Source: an uncultured Methanobrevibacter sp.
Lineage (GTDB): Archaea; Methanobacteriota; Methanobacteria; Methanobacteriales; Methanobacteriaceae
DNA length: 64,000 nt
Assembly: GCA_900314605.1 (NCBI GenBank)
Contig: OMVX01000003.1
Span: 1-64,000 of the forward strand
Direction: 5' to 3'
The notes below the pieces were generated by a model. It saw nothing but the letters and a program-made list of their open reading frames with translations, was not told the DNA's origin and did not search any database. The translations under genes and the position numbers were made by a program. Below, piece by piece: positions 26,396 to 36,173 of the stretch. Position 1 is the stretch's first letter, and each line of letters opens with the position of its first letter.

Positions 26396-27409
26396 ATGGT
26401 TAGACATCATCAACCAAGAAAAGGGTCAGTTGCTTTTAGTCCTAGGAAAAGAGTAGCAAAAGAAACTCCTAGAATTAAATCATGGCCCGCATGTGATGAA
26501 TCTAAATTACTTGCAATTGCTGGTTACAAAGTTGGTATGACTCATGCTACTGTTGTAGATAACAATAAAAATTCACCAACTAATGGTATGGAAATATCAA
26601 CTCCAGTTACTGTATTGGAAGTACCACCAGTTGTAGTAATGGGAATAAGATCATATGAAAAAACAAATCGTGGGTATAAAGTTATTACTGAGGTTCTTGC
26701 AGATAATTTGGATGAAGAATTATCTAGGAAAATATCACTTCCTAAAGATTATAATAAATCTGAAGCTATTGCAAAAATACAGGATGCTTTAGACCGTACA
26801 GAAGAAATTAAAGTTTTAGTTCACACTAATCCTAAATTAGTATCTGGTATACCTAAGAAAAAACCTGAAATATTTGAGTGTGCAATTGGTGGAACTTCTG
26901 TTGAAGAAAAACTTAATGCAGCTATGGAATTATTAGGTAATGAAGTAAAAGCTAGTGATGTATTAAATGAAGGTCAATTTGTAGATGCTATTGCAACCAC
27001 TAAAGGAAAAGGATTCCAAGGTGTAATTAAAAGATGGAATATTAGAATACAATATGGTAAAGCTGCTCGTAGTAGTAAAAAAAGACACGTTGGTTCTATT
27101 GGTCCATGGACTCCTAATAGAACTATGTGGACTGTTGCACAAGCAGGACAAATGGGTTATCATAAAAGAACTGAATTTAACAAAAAAATATTAAAAATTG
27201 GTTCTCAAGCTGAAACTAGTGAAGTTAATCCTGATGGAGGATTTATCCGCTATGGTTTAGTTAGGAACGATTATGTTTTAGTTAAAGGTTCTCTTCCAGG
27301 TCCTAGTAAAAGATTAGTTGTCTTAAGAAAAGCAATTAGACCTAAATCTGATGATGAAGCTGCTCCGCAAGTAAACTTTATTAGTACTAAATCTAAACAA
27401 GGGGTCTAA
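26396..27409 (+). CDS. rpl3: Ribosomal protein uL3
   Basis: A 337-residue protein beginning MVRHHQPRKGSVAFSPRKR. The long form is typical of archaea and eukaryotes, with IKRWNIRIQYGKAARSSKKRHVGSIGPWTP in the part that reaches toward the peptidyl transferase centre. It nucleates 50S assembly. It is the first gene of the super-operon, with a GGAGG site and stop two bases from the uL4 start. Confidence 0.95.
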   Translation: MVRHHQPRKGSVAFSPRKRVAKETPRIKSWPACDESKLLAIAGYKVGMTHATVVDNNKNSPTNGMEISTPVTVLEVPPVVVMGIRSYEKTNRGYKVITEVLADNLDEELSRKISLPKDYNKSEAIAKIQDALDRTEEIKVLVHTNPKLVSGIPKKKPEIFECAIGGTSVEEKLNAAMELLGNEVKASDVLNEGQFVDAIATTKGKGFQGVIKRWNIRIQYGKAARSSKKRHVGSIGPWTPNRTMWTVAQAGQMGYHKRTEFNKKILKIGSQAETSEVNPDGGFIRYGLVRNDYVLVKGSLPGPSKRLVVLRKAIRPKSDDEAAPQVNFISTKSKQGV

Positions 27410-27411
27410 AT

Positions 27412-28176
27412 ATGAAAGTTAATGTTTATTCTATAGAAGGTAAAGTTTCTGGAGATGTAAAACTTCCACCTATTTTTGAAGAAGTTTATAGGCCAGATCT
27501 CATTAAAAGAGCAGTTATATCTATTCAAACTGCTAGAATTCAACCTATGGGTAACAATCCTATGGCAGGTAAAAGAACTTCCGCTACATCTTGGGGTTCA
27601 GGTAGAGGTGTTGCTATGGTACCAAGGATTAAAAATGGTTCTAAAGCAGGATTTATTCCACAGGCTATCGGTGGAAGAAAAGCTCACCCATTAAGAGTTG
27701 AAAAAGTACATCATGAGAAAATTAATAATAAAGAAAGAAGATTTGCAATAAGATCTGCTATTGCAGCTACTGCTAATAAAGAAATAGTTGAAGAAAGAGG
27801 ACACAGAATTGAAAATGTTCCTGCATTCCCACTTGTTGTTGATGATGATCTTGAAGCAGTTAAAAAAGCTAAAGAAACTCGTGAAATCTTCCAAAATTTA
27901 GGTATTTATGATGATGTTATCCGTGCTAAAAACGGTAAGAAAATTAGAGCAGGTAGAGGAAAAACTAGAGGCCGTAAATATAAAAAAGTAAAAGGACCTT
28001 TAGTTGTTGTTGGTGATGATAAAGGTATCAGTTTAGGTGCTAGAAACCACGCTGGTGTTGATGTTGTATCTGTTGAAAATTTAAATGCAGAACTATTAGC
28101 TCCTGGTACTCATCCTGGAAGACTAACTATTTTTACAAAATCTGCTGTTGAAAAATTAGGAGGATTATTCCAATAA
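27412..28176 (+). CDS. rpl4: Ribosomal protein uL4
   Basis: A 254-residue archaeal uL4 with the loop GNNPMAGKRTSATSWGSGRG that lines the peptide exit tunnel, and GRGKTRGRKYKKVKGPLVV near residue 185. It starts two bases after uL3 ends. In bacteria this protein regulates its own operon; archaeal regulation is not known. Confidence 0.95.
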   Translation: MKVNVYSIEGKVSGDVKLPPIFEEVYRPDLIKRAVISIQTARIQPMGNNPMAGKRTSATSWGSGRGVAMVPRIKNGSKAGFIPQAIGGRKAHPLRVEKVHHEKINNKERRFAIRSAIAATANKEIVEERGHRIENVPAFPLVVDDDLEAVKKAKETREIFQNLGIYDDVIRAKNGKKIRAGRGKTRGRKYKKVKGPLVVVGDDKGISLGARNHAGVDVVSVENLNAELLAPGTHPGRLTIFTKSAVEKLGGLFQ

Positions 28177-28212
28177 ATTCATAAGAATTTATTGTAAAAG
28201 AAGGTAGATAAT

Positions 28213-28473
28213 ATGGATCCATATGCAGTTATTGTTAAACCTCATGTTTCTGAGAAAACTATGAATGCAATTGATTTAAATAATGAACTTACTTTTGTTG
28301 TAGATAGAAATTCTTCTAAAGCAGATATTAAAAGAGCTTTTGAAACCTTATTTGAAGAGCAAGTTGAAAGAGTTAATACTCATATTTCTCCAAAAGGTTT
28401 AAAATTAGCTTATATTAAACTTGCTGAAGAAGAAAAAGCTGAAGATATTGCTGTTAAAATAGGAGTATTCTAA
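28213..28473 (+). CDS. rpl23: Ribosomal protein uL23
   Basis: An 86-residue protein, start VIVKPHVSEKTMNAID, the standard uL23 N-terminus. It sits at the tunnel exit and is a docking site for SRP and the translocon. It is 36 bases after uL4. Confidence 0.95.
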   Translation: MDPYAVIVKPHVSEKTMNAIDLNNELTFVVDRNSSKADIKRAFETLFEEQVERVNTHISPKGLKLAYIKLAEEEKAEDIAVKIGVF

Positions 28474-28485
28474 GGAGGAAGTTGA

Positions 28486-29211
28486 ATGGGAAAACGATTA
28501 ATACATCAAAGAAGAGGTAGAGGAAATCCCCCTCATCGTGTAGCTTCTCACAGGTTCAAAGATAAAATCCAATATAGAGCTTATGATAATATTGAAAAAG
28601 AAGGTAGTTTAAAAGGAATAGTTACAGATATTATTCACGATCCTGCTAGAACTGCACCTATTGCTAAAGTTAAATTTGAAAATGGAGAACAAAAATTTAT
28701 TTTAGCTCCTGAAAGTATTCAAGTTAAAGATGAAATTGAATGCGGTATTTCTGCACCAATTAGTTTTGGTAACACATTACCACTTGCAGAGATTCCTGAA
28801 GGTACTCCAGTTTATAATATTGAAAATAGACCTGGTGATGGTGGAAGATTTGTAAGATCTTCTGGAACTTATGCTTCCTTAATTACTCATGATGCAGATA
28901 AAGCTGTTATTGAGTTACCTTCTGGTGAATTAAAGTCTTTCAATCCTAATTGCCGTGCAAGTATTGGTATTGTAGCTGGTGGAGGAAGAAAAGAAAAACC
29001 ATTCCTTAAAGCAGGTAATAGATGGCATTTACTTAAAGCTAAAGGTAAGAAGATGATGACCGTTAGAGGTGTTGCAATGAACGCTATAGACCACCCTCAT
29101 GGTGGAGGTAACAGACAACACCCAGGACGTCCTACTACTATTTCAAGACATGCGCCACCTGGAAGAAAAGTTGGTTCTATTGCTGCTAAACGTACAGGTA
29201 AAAGGAGATAG
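28486..29211 (+). CDS. rpl2: Ribosomal protein uL2
   Basis: A 241-residue protein with start [16 protein letters not shown] and the near-universal [18 protein letters not shown] at about residue 197, including the His implicated in peptide bond formation. An AAGGAGG site precedes it, 12 bases after uL23. Confidence 0.95.
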   Translation: MGKRLIHQRRGRGNPPHRVASHRFKDKIQYRAYDNIEKEGSLKGIVTDIIHDPARTAPIAKVKFENGEQKFILAPESIQVKDEIECGISAPISFGNTLPLAEIPEGTPVYNIENRPGDGGRFVRSSGTYASLITHDADKAVIELPSGELKSFNPNCRASIGIVAGGGRKEKPFLKAGNRWHLLKAKGKKMMTVRGVAMNAIDHPHGGGNRQHPGRPTTISRHAPPGRKVGSIAAKRTGKRR

Positions 29212-29228
29212 ATGAAGGAGGTATCACT

Positions 29229-29639
29229 TTGGCTAGAAAAATATATAAATATCGTGGATACACTTTAGAAGAATTACAAAACATGTCTTTAGAAGACTTT
29301 ATTCAATTATTACCCGCAAGACAAAGAAGGTCTTTAAAAAGAGGATTTTTACCAAGACAACAAATTGTCTTAGATAAAATGAGAAAATTAAATGAAGAAG
29401 GTAAAAAAGATGGTAGGCCAGTTGTCATTAGGACTCATTGTAGAGATATGATTGTACTTCCTGAAATGGTTGGCACTACCTTTGGAATATATGATGGTCA
29501 TAATTTTGTTGAAGTTACAATTATGCCTGAAATGATTGGTTGTTACTTTGGTGAATTTGCACCTACAAGGCAAAGAGTTCAACATGGTGACCCAGGTATG
29601 GGAGCAACAAGATCATCTATGTTTGTACCATTGAAATAA
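29229..29639 (+). CDS. rps19: Ribosomal protein uS19
   Basis: A 136-residue archaeal uS19 with a 50-residue N-terminal extension, then [15 protein letters not shown], and [19 protein letters not shown]. The start is TTG 29229 behind GAAGGAGGT. It binds the head of the small subunit near the A site. Confidence 0.93.
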   Translation: MARKIYKYRGYTLEELQNMSLEDFIQLLPARQRRSLKRGFLPRQQIVLDKMRKLNEEGKKDGRPVVIRTHCRDMIVLPEMVGTTFGIYDGHNFVEVTIMPEMIGCYFGEFAPTRQRVQHGDPGMGATRSSMFVPLK

Positions 29640-29652
29640 GGAGATTTTTAAC

Positions 29653-30117
29653 ATGGCTAAAAAATATGCTTATAATGAAGATGAAAATAGTGAAAAACAA
29701 ATTGCACATGCTATGGCTAGATCTCTTAAAGTTTCTCCTAAACATTGTGTGGATATTTGCAGTGCTATTAGAGGAATGAATGTTCAAAAAGCTAAAAATT
29801 ATTTAAATGATGTTATTGATATGAAACAAGCAGTTCCTTTTAAAAGACACAACAAGAAAGTTGGTCACAGAAAAGGTTTAAAAGGTTGGACTGCTGGAAG
29901 ATATCCTGTTAAAGCAGCATCAGCAGTTTTAAAAGTTTTAGAAAATGCTGAAGCAAATGCAGAATATAAAGGTATGGATATTGAAAATCTTAAAATTGAA
30001 CATATATCCAGTCATAGAGGAATGGTTATTAGAGGTGCAATTCCAAGAGCATTTGGAAGAGTAACTCCATTTAACACACCTACTACTCATGTACAAATAG
30101 TTTTAATGGAGGCTTAA
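29653..30117 (+). CDS. rpl22: Ribosomal protein uL22
   Basis: A 154-residue archaeal uL22 with [21 protein letters not shown] near the N-terminus and [12 protein letters not shown] at the end. Its extended loop lines the exit tunnel. It is 13 bases after uS19. Confidence 0.94.
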   Translation: MAKKYAYNEDENSEKQIAHAMARSLKVSPKHCVDICSAIRGMNVQKAKNYLNDVIDMKQAVPFKRHNKKVGHRKGLKGWTAGRYPVKAASAVLKVLENAEANAEYKGMDIENLKIEHISSHRGMVIRGAIPRAFGRVTPFNTPTTHVQIVLMEA

Positions 30118-30121
30118 ATCT

Positions 30122-30955
30122 ATGATAGAAAAAGATTTTGTTACAGAAGGTCTTAAGAGGACAAAAATTGATGAATTCTTAGAATCCGAACTTGATAGAG
30201 CAGGTTACGGTGGAATGGATGTACAAGTTACTCCTCTTGGAACTATGGTTATTGTTCGTGCTGAAAGACCAGGTATGGTTATTGGTAGAGGTGGAAAAAC
30301 TGTAAGAGCAATTACTCAAACTCTTAAAAATGAATTTGAATTAGATAATCCTCAAGTTGAAGTTAAACAAGTTGATGTTCCTGAACTTAATCCAAGAATA
30401 ATGGCTTCTAAAATTGCTAATATGTTACAAAGGGGTATGCATTTTCGTAGAGTTGCATATTCTAATATTCGTAGAATTATGGGAGCTGGAGCACAAGGTG
30501 TAGAAATTACAATTTCTGGAAAAATTAGAGGTTCAAGATCTGCTGTTGCTAAATTTGTTGAGGGTTATATTAAAAAATGTGGTGAACCTGCAACTAAATA
30601 TGTACAAGAAGGATTTTCAACTGTACGTTTAAAACCAGGTGTTTTAGGAGTATATGTAAGAATTATGCCTCCAGAAGCAGTTTTACCTGATAAAGTTGAA
30701 ATTATTGCTCCTCAAATAGAAGAAACTATTGAAGAAGTTGAAGAAGTTGTTGATGAATCTGAAAGTGTTGAAGTATCTGAAGAAATTGAATCTTTAGACG
30801 ATACTGAAGAACTTGAAGACTTAGAAGATTTAGAAGAAATTTCTGAAGATATTGAAGAAGTTGCTGAAGATTCTGAAGAAGTTGAAGAAGTAGAAGTTGC
30901 TGAAGAATCAGATTCAGATGATTCTGAAAAAAGTGAGGATTCTGATAAAGAATAA
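30122..30955 (+). CDS. rps3: Ribosomal protein uS3, with long acidic tail
   Basis: A 277-residue protein with the KH domain (GMVIGRGGKTVRAI near residue 55), HFRRVAYSNIRRIMGAGAQG, and the C-terminal uS3 domain up to about 200. The last 75 residues are almost entirely Glu, Asp, Ser and Val, with no fold expected. Archaeal uS3 tails vary, but this one is long and strongly acidic. It binds mRNA at the entry tunnel. Confidence 0.94.
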   Translation: MIEKDFVTEGLKRTKIDEFLESELDRAGYGGMDVQVTPLGTMVIVRAERPGMVIGRGGKTVRAITQTLKNEFELDNPQVEVKQVDVPELNPRIMASKIANMLQRGMHFRRVAYSNIRRIMGAGAQGVEITISGKIRGSRSAVAKFVEGYIKKCGEPATKYVQEGFSTVRLKPGVLGVYVRIMPPEAVLPDKVEIIAPQIEETIEEVEEVVDESESVEVSEEIESLDDTEELEDLEDLEEISEDIEEVAEDSEEVEEVEVAEESDSDDSEKSEDSDKE

Positions 30956-30971
30956 TTAGAGGGTTGAAATA

Positions 30972-31178
30972 ATGGCAATTTTAAGAAGTAAAGAAATTTG
31001 GGAAATGGAATATGAAGAAATTCAAGAGAAATTACTTGAACTCAAATCAGAATTATCAAAAAATGTTTCTAAAAGTGCTGCTTCAGGAGTTGTTGAAAAC
31101 CCTGGTAATATCAGAGAACTTAAAAGAACTATAGCACGCGTTCTTACAATCATGAATGAAAAGGAGAAGGAGAATTAA
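30972..31178 (+). CDS. rpl29: Ribosomal protein uL29
   Basis: A 68-residue helical hairpin protein with start AILRSKEIWEMEYEEIQ and end NIRELKRTIARVLTIMNEKE. It lies near the tunnel exit beside uL23. Its stop abuts the aIF1 start. Confidence 0.93.
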   Translation: MAILRSKEIWEMEYEEIQEKLLELKSELSKNVSKSAASGVVENPGNIRELKRTIARVLTIMNEKEKEN

Positions 31179-31526
31179 ATGTCAAAAATCTGTGATGTAT
31201 GTGGTCTTCCAGAAGAACTTTGTGTTTGTGAAGAAATTGCAAGAGAAGTTCAAACCGTAAAGGTATATACTGTAAGACGTCGGTTTGGTAAACTTATGAC
31301 AATTGTCGAAGGTATTGATGAACATGATATTGATATTAAAGAGCTTACTAAATCTTTAAAAGCCAAATGTGCATGCGGAGGAACATCTAAAAAAGGTCAA
31401 ATAGAACTTCAAGGGGACCATAAGGTTAAAGTTAAAGAAGTTTTATCTGGCATGGGTTTTTCTTCAGACACAATTGAAATTAGAGAGTCTAAAAAGAATA
31501 AGAAACGAAATCGTGGGAGAAGGTAA
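31179..31526 (+). CDS. Translation initiation factor aIF1 (SUI1/YciH family)
   Basis: A 115-residue protein. The N-terminus has four cysteines ([13 protein letters not shown]), a likely zinc knuckle. Residues 25-105 are the SUI1 fold with [19 protein letters not shown] and [18 protein letters not shown]. It binds the small subunit near the P site and guards start-codon choice. It starts on the base after the uL29 stop. Confidence 0.9.
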   Translation: MSKICDVCGLPEELCVCEEIAREVQTVKVYTVRRRFGKLMTIVEGIDEHDIDIKELTKSLKAKCACGGTSKKGQIELQGDHKVKVKEVLSGMGFSSDTIEIRESKKNKKRNRGRR

Positions 31527-31559
31527 TTTCTAATAAGCTTTAGACTTTATAGGTAAAAT

Positions 31560-31841
31560 ATGATAAGTTCGAAAAATTTAATTTATCATGAATTAATCGG
31601 TCTTAATGTTGAAATAATCGATAGTTCTGCGGAATCTTTAATTGGAATTAAAGGAAAAGTGATTGATGAGACAAAAAAAACTTTGATGATTGAAACTTCA
31701 GATAAAAATGAAAAATTAGTAGCTAAGGATGTTTCGATTTTTCAATTTGAAGTTCCAGATGGAACATATCTTGAAGTTGATGGGAAAATTTTGTTAAGTC
31801 GTCCAGAAGATCGTATAAAGAAGAGATATAAAAAAATTTAA
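31560..31841 (+). CDS. rnp1: Ribonuclease P protein component 1 (Rpp29)
   Basis: A 93-residue Sm-like protein with [17 protein letters not shown] and [17 protein letters not shown], the usual Rpp29 core. It is one of the archaeal RNase P protein subunits that help the catalytic RNA mature tRNA 5' ends. It is placed between aIF1 and uS17, as in other archaea. Confidence 0.9.
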   Translation: MISSKNLIYHELIGLNVEIIDSSAESLIGIKGKVIDETKKTLMIETSDKNEKLVAKDVSIFQFEVPDGTYLEVDGKILLSRPEDRIKKRYKKI

Positions 31842-31852
31842 TTGGTGATAAT

Positions 31853-32170
31853 ATGGTTGGTCTTAATGTTCAAGAACCCGAAAACGAATGCAATGATCCA
31901 AATTGTCCATTTCATGGTGATTTGCCTGTAAGGGGACAAGTTCTTGAAGGTACTGTTACTACTAATAAAGCAGAAAGAACAGTTACTGTGGAACGTAGTT
32001 ACTATAAATTTATTCGTAAATATGAAAGATATGAAAAAAGAAAATCAAGAATCAATGTTCATAAACCTGATTGTATTGATGTAAATGTTGGAGATGAAGT
32101 TAAAATAGCAGAATGCAGACCTTTAAGTAAAACTAAACATTTTGTTATTGTTGAAGTAAAAGGAGAATAA
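31853..32170 (+). CDS. rps17: Ribosomal protein uS17
   Basis: A 105-residue OB-fold protein with the N-terminal archaeal stretch [17 protein letters not shown] and the core [25 protein letters not shown]. It binds 16S rRNA early in assembly. A GGTGAT site fixes the start. Confidence 0.93.
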   Translation: MVGLNVQEPENECNDPNCPFHGDLPVRGQVLEGTVTTNKAERTVTVERSYYKFIRKYERYEKRKSRINVHKPDCIDVNVGDEVKIAECRPLSKTKHFVIVEVKGE

Positions 32171-32173
32171 ATC

Positions 32174-32572
32174 ATGAAAGCAATTACATCTAATGTTACA
32201 AAAGCATTACCTATAGGTGCAAGACTTGATTGTGTAGACAATACCGGTGCACGTGAAATTGAAATTATATCAGTCAAAGGATTCAAAGGAGTCCGTAGAA
32301 GAATTGATACAGCGGGTGTTGGAGATTTAGTTATTGCTTCAGTTAAAAAAGGTACTGCTGATATGAGAAGAGAAATTGTTCAGGCTGTAGTAGTCAGACA
32401 GAAAAAAGAATACAGACGTGTTGATGGTCTCCGTGTAAAATTTGAAGATAATGCTGCAGTAATTATTACTCCAGAAGGATTATTAAAAGGATCTGAAATT
32501 AGAGGTCCTGTAGCAAAAGAAGCAGCTGACAGATGGCCTAGTGTAGGTAGTGCAGCTAGTATATTAGTATAG
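32174..32572 (+). CDS. rpl14: Ribosomal protein uL14
   Basis: A 132-residue protein with [22 protein letters not shown] and [14 protein letters not shown], the conserved uL14 beta-barrel. It forms an intersubunit bridge. It starts three bases after uS17 ends. Confidence 0.95.
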   Translation: MKAITSNVTKALPIGARLDCVDNTGAREIEIISVKGFKGVRRRIDTAGVGDLVIASVKKGTADMRREIVQAVVVRQKKEYRRVDGLRVKFEDNAAVIITPEGLLKGSEIRGPVAKEAADRWPSVGSAASILV

Positions 32573-32580
32573 GTGATAAG

Positions 32581-32931
32581 ATGTCAAAACAACCTAGAAA
32601 ACAAAGAAAAGCTCTTTACGAAGCACCATTACACAAACGTAACGCTCGTATGGCTGCTACATTAAGTAAAGATTTAAGAGAAGATTTAGGTAGAAGGTCT
32701 TTACCTGTTAAAGTAGGAGATAAAGTAAAAGTTCTCCGTGGTGATTTTAAAGGTGATGAAGGTAAAGTTGAATCCGTTAATTATAAAAATTATACCGTCA
32801 TTGTTGAAGGTGTAACTTTAAATAAAGCAGATGGAACTACCATATATCTTCCAATTCATCCATCAAATTTGATGATTATTGATGTAGATTTAGATGACGA
32901 AAGAAGAAGTAAATCAAGTGAGGGAGAATAA
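32581..32931 (+). CDS. rpl24: Ribosomal protein uL24
   Basis: A 116-residue protein, start [19 protein letters not shown], followed by the KOW motif [20 protein letters not shown]. It initiates 50S assembly. The last base of its stop overlaps the start of eS4. Confidence 0.94.
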   Translation: MSKQPRKQRKALYEAPLHKRNARMAATLSKDLREDLGRRSLPVKVGDKVKVLRGDFKGDEGKVESVNYKNYTVIVEGVTLNKADGTTIYLPIHPSNLMIIDVDLDDERRSKSSEGE

Positions 32932-33656
32932 TGGCAAAAATGGGATCTAGAAAGCATTTAAAAACTTATAAAGCTCCAAAAACTTGGCCTATTCATCCAA
33001 AAGAACATACTTGGACTGTTAAACCTCAAGCTGGGCCTCATGCTATTGAAGATTCTTTAACTTTAATGATTATTGTTAGAGATGTTTTAGCTCTTGGTGA
33101 TAATTCTAGAGAAGCTAAAAGGGTTATTAACTCAGGTAATGTTTTAATTGATGGTAGAGCTAGAAAAGATTATAAATTCCCTGTTGGATTTATGGATATT
33201 ATCTCTATTCCTAAAACTGGGGAAAATTATAGGGTACTTTTAGATAATAAGAAAAGATTAACTTTACACCCTATAGATGATGGTAGCTTTAAATTATCTA
33301 AAATTGTAAATAAAACCACTATTAAAGGTGGATTAACTCAGTTAAATCTCCATGATGGTAGAAATGTTCTTACTGAAGAAGAATATTCTGTTGGAGATGT
33401 TGTTAACTTAAAAGTACCAGAACAAGAAATTGTTGAATCTTATCCTCTTGTTGAAGGGGCTAATGTTCTCGTTACTGGTGGTAAACACACAGGAGAACTT
33501 GGTACTGTTAAAGAAATTATTATTAATGAATCATCAAAACCAAATACTGTAATTATTGAAGACTCAAGCAAAAATCAATTCTTAACCTTAAAAGATTATG
33601 CATTTGTTGTTGGAAATGATAAACCAGTTATTTCTTTATTGGAGGTTAATAAATGA
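32931..33656 (+). CDS. rps4e: Ribosomal protein eS4
   Basis: A 241-residue archaeal/eukaryotic protein with the S4-like RNA-binding domain ([22 protein letters not shown], about 63-85) and a KOW segment ([18 protein letters not shown], about 172-190). It overlaps uL24 by one base and uL5 by four. Confidence 0.94.
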   Translation: MAKMGSRKHLKTYKAPKTWPIHPKEHTWTVKPQAGPHAIEDSLTLMIIVRDVLALGDNSREAKRVINSGNVLIDGRARKDYKFPVGFMDIISIPKTGENYRVLLDNKKRLTLHPIDDGSFKLSKIVNKTTIKGGLTQLNLHDGRNVLTEEEYSVGDVVNLKVPEQEIVESYPLVEGANVLVTGGKHTGELGTVKEIIINESSKPNTVIIEDSSKNQFLTLKDYAFVVGNDKPVISLLEVNK

Positions 33657-34180
33657 ATCCAATGAATGAAGTTGTAATTGCAAAAGCTACTGTAAATATT
33701 GGTGTAGGTGAAGCTGGTGATAAATTATCCAGAGCACTTAATTTAATTGAATCTATGTTCGGACAAAAACCAGTTAGGACTTTTTCTAAAGTTACCAATC
33801 CAGAATTTGGTATTAGGAAAAAACAACCTATTGCTTGTAAAGTTACTTTACGTGGTGAAAAAGCTGATAATGCAATTAAAATGGTGTTAGATGGTATTAA
33901 CAACAATATTAAATCAACTCAATTTGATGCTCAAGGTAATCTTTCTTTCGGTATTGCAGAACATATTGATATTCCTGGAATGAAATATGATCCGGATATA
34001 GGTATTTTAGGTATGAATGTTTCTGTAACTTTTGAAAAACCAGGATACAGGATTAATAGAAGAAGAATTCAAAATCATAAAGTTCCTAATAGACACAGAA
34101 TTACTAAAGAAGAAACTATGCAATATATGAAAGAGAATTTCAATGTTAATTATGTTGATTTAGAAGAAGAGGAAGAATAG
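33653..34180 (+). CDS. rpl5: Ribosomal protein uL5
   Basis: A 175-residue protein with [15 protein letters not shown] and [19 protein letters not shown]. It holds 5S rRNA together with uL18. Its ATG overlaps the stop of eS4. GGAGG precedes the start. Confidence 0.94.
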   Translation: MNPMNEVVIAKATVNIGVGEAGDKLSRALNLIESMFGQKPVRTFSKVTNPEFGIRKKQPIACKVTLRGEKADNAIKMVLDGINNNIKSTQFDAQGNLSFGIAEHIDIPGMKYDPDIGILGMNVSVTFEKPGYRINRRRIQNHKVPNRHRITKEETMQYMKENFNVNYVDLEEEEE

Positions 34181-34192
34181 ATAGGTGATACT

Positions 34193-34336
34193 GTGGCAAA
34201 AAAATACGGTAGAGGTTCTAAAAAATGTTCTAGATGTGGGGACCATTCTGCTATGGTTAGTAGATATGGTATCAATCTTTGTAGACAATGTTTTAGAGAA
34301 GTTGCTCCTAAAATAGGATTTAAAAAATATAATTAG
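34193..34336 (+). CDS. rps14: Ribosomal protein uS14 (zinc-binding, 47 residues)
   Basis: A short gene starting with GTG 34193 behind AGGTGAT and ending TAG 34334-34336. The protein [20 protein letters not shown] and onward has Cys12, Cys15, Cys30 and Cys33, a complete zinc ribbon as in archaeal uS14. It lies between uL5 and uS8, its usual position. Confidence 0.92.
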   Translation: MAKKYGRGSKKCSRCGDHSAMVSRYGINLCRQCFREVAPKIGFKKYN

Positions 34337-34347
34337 AGGTGAATTAA

Positions 34348-34740
34348 ATGACTCTTATGGACCCTCTTGCAGATGCTTTAACTAATATTAGAAATAATGA
34401 ATTACAAGTAAATTCTTCTTGTACTATTCGTCCTGCATCCAAACTTATAGGACATGTTTTAAGTGTTATGAAAAAAGAGAATTATATCAGTAATTTTGAA
34501 TATGTAGATGACGAAAAAGCAGGTATATTCCAAGTTGAATTAGATGGTAACATCAATCAATGTGGTGTAATTAAACCTCGTCATGCTGTTAAAAAAGACG
34601 AATTCGAAAAATTTGAAAAAAGATATTTGCCAGCAAAAAATTTTGGTATATTAATAGTTACTACTCCTGAAGGAATTATGACTCATAAAGAAGCTAAATC
34701 TAAAGGAATTGGTGGACGTTTGTTGGCTTACATGTATTAG
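34348..34740 (+). CDS. rps8: Ribosomal protein uS8
   Basis: A 130-residue protein with [15 protein letters not shown] at the start and the C-terminal segment [24 protein letters not shown]. It binds the central 16S domain. Its stop abuts the ribosome-binding site of uL6. Confidence 0.95.
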   Translation: MTLMDPLADALTNIRNNELQVNSSCTIRPASKLIGHVLSVMKKENYISNFEYVDDEKAGIFQVELDGNINQCGVIKPRHAVKKDEFEKFEKRYLPAKNFGILIVTTPEGIMTHKEAKSKGIGGRLLAYMY

Positions 34741-34749
34741 GTGATTAAT

Positions 34750-35286
34750 ATGGTATTAGCTGCAGCTTTAAGGGAAGAACTTATTATCCCTGACGGCGTT
34801 GAAGTTATATTAGATGAAGGGGTCACTGTAAAAGGACCTCAAGGTGAAATTAGTAGAAAATTCAACTATCCTAATGTTAAAATTTCAAAAGATAATGATA
34901 AATTATTATTAGATGTTGATTTTCCAAAAAGTAGAGATAAATCAATGATAGGTACTATCAAAGCTCATATTTCCAATATGATAATTGGTGTAACAGACGG
35001 TTTTACATATAATATGAAAATAGTCTTTGCACACTTTCCAATGACTGTAAAAGTTAATGGAAAAACTGTAACTATTGATAATTTCGTAGGTGAAAGACAC
35101 CCAAGGACTTCTAAAATTGTTGGAGACGATACAAAAGTTACAGTCAAAGGGGACCAAGTTATTATAACTGGTATTAATAAAGAGCATGTTGGTCAAACTA
35201 TGGCTAATTTAGAACAAGCAACTAAAATTAAAGGCAAAGATCCTAGGGTATTCCAAGATGGAATTTATTTAGTTAGTAAAGAATAG
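34750..35286 (+). CDS. rpl6: Ribosomal protein uL6
   Basis: A 178-residue two-domain protein with EGVTVKGPQGEISRKFNYP and the C-terminal AHFPMTVKVNGKTVTIDNFVG. ATG 34750 is chosen over GTG 34741 because that GTG belongs to the GGTGAT ribosome-binding site. It lies close to the factor-binding site of the 50S subunit. Confidence 0.94.
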   Translation: MVLAAALREELIIPDGVEVILDEGVTVKGPQGEISRKFNYPNVKISKDNDKLLLDVDFPKSRDKSMIGTIKAHISNMIIGVTDGFTYNMKIVFAHFPMTVKVNGKTVTIDNFVGERHPRTSKIVGDDTKVTVKGDQVIITGINKEHVGQTMANLEQATKIKGKDPRVFQDGIYLVSKE

Positions 35287-35294
35287 GTGATTCG

Positions 35295-35621
35295 ATGAGT
35301 AAACAATTTAAAAGACAAGAATACGCTAGATATAAAAAACTTGGAGAAAAATGGAGAAAACCTAGAGGAAGAACTAGTAAAATGAGAAGATATGAAGCAG
35401 GAAAACCTAAAATGCCTGCTATAGGTTATGGATCTCCTAAAGAATCTAGGAACTTACACCCTTCAGGTTATGAAGATGTTCTTGTTTACAACTTAAAAGA
35501 ATTAGAAAACTTAGACCCAGCATCTCAAGCTGCTAGAATAAGTTCTTCTATTGGTAAAAATAAAAAATCTAGGATGTTAGAAAAAGCATCAGAACTAGGA
35601 ATTAAAGTTTTAAATAAATAG
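35295..35621 (+). CDS. rpl32e: Ribosomal protein eL32
   Basis: A 108-residue short archaeal form. FKRQEYARYKKLGEKWRKPRG and GYGSPKESRNLHPSGYEDVLV are diagnostic. It is nine bases after uL6. A promoter-like gap separates it from eL19. Confidence 0.93.
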   Translation: MSKQFKRQEYARYKKLGEKWRKPRGRTSKMRRYEAGKPKMPAIGYGSPKESRNLHPSGYEDVLVYNLKELENLDPASQAARISSSIGKNKKSRMLEKASELGIKVLNK

Positions 35622-35636
35622 ATTAATTTAATTTAC

Positions 35637-35690
35637 TTTTATATAAATTTTATTTTATTATAAAGGGGACTTAAATATTTTATTTAAGTA
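35637..35690 (+). promoter_or_regulatory. Internal promoter and hairpin before eL19
   Basis: TTTTATATAAA (35637-35647) is a Box A-like element. It is followed by a perfect 8-base stem, CTTAAATA (35670-35677) and TATTTAAG (35681-35688), with loop TTT, then the GGAGG of eL19. This is the only sizable gap within the uL3-uL15 run, and it could give separate control of the second half. Confidence 0.45.
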
Positions 35691-35712
35691 GTAATAATAA
35701 GGAGGTTAATCA

Positions 35713-36162
35713 ATGAATCTTACTACTCAAAAAAGATTAGCTGCAGATATACTTAAAGTAGGACTCAATCGTGTATGGATTGATCCTGAAAGAATTGAAC
35801 AAGTATCCAGGGCTATTACTAGAGATGGAGTTAGGCAGTTAATCGATCAAGGGGCTATTAAAGCTAAACCTCAAACGGGTATTAGCAGTTACAGGTCTAA
35901 AAAAATAGCACAACAAAAGAAAAAAGGAAAACGTAAAGGTAAAGGTAGTGTTAAAGGAGCAAAACATGCAAGAACTCCTAAAAAACAAGCTTGGATGACT
36001 ACTATCAGAGCTTTAAGAACTGATTTAAGAGATATGCGTGATGCTGGAGAAATCGATGCTACTACCTATAGGAAATTATATAAAATGGCAAAAGGTGGAG
36101 CATTTAAAAGTAAATCTTATATGAAAAATTATGCTCGTGACCATGATATGATTAAAAATTAG
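35713..36162 (+). CDS. rpl19e: Ribosomal protein eL19
   Basis: A 149-residue, very basic helical protein, with start NLTTQKRLAADILKVGLNRVW. The middle region, KGKRKGKGSVKGAKHARTP, is the rRNA-penetrating segment. It forms an intersubunit bridge. An AAGGAGG site precedes it. Confidence 0.94.
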   Translation: MNLTTQKRLAADILKVGLNRVWIDPERIEQVSRAITRDGVRQLIDQGAIKAKPQTGISSYRSKKIAQQKKKGKRKGKGSVKGAKHARTPKKQAWMTTIRALRTDLRDMRDAGEIDATTYRKLYKMAKGGAFKSKSYMKNYARDHDMIKN

Positions 36163-36173
36163 GAGTGAATAGA

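Noticed and set aside
30712-30978. Antisense Ser-rich frame opposite the uS3 tail
   Set aside because: It is the reverse reading of GAA-rich acidic codons, and the uS3 frame is clearly real.
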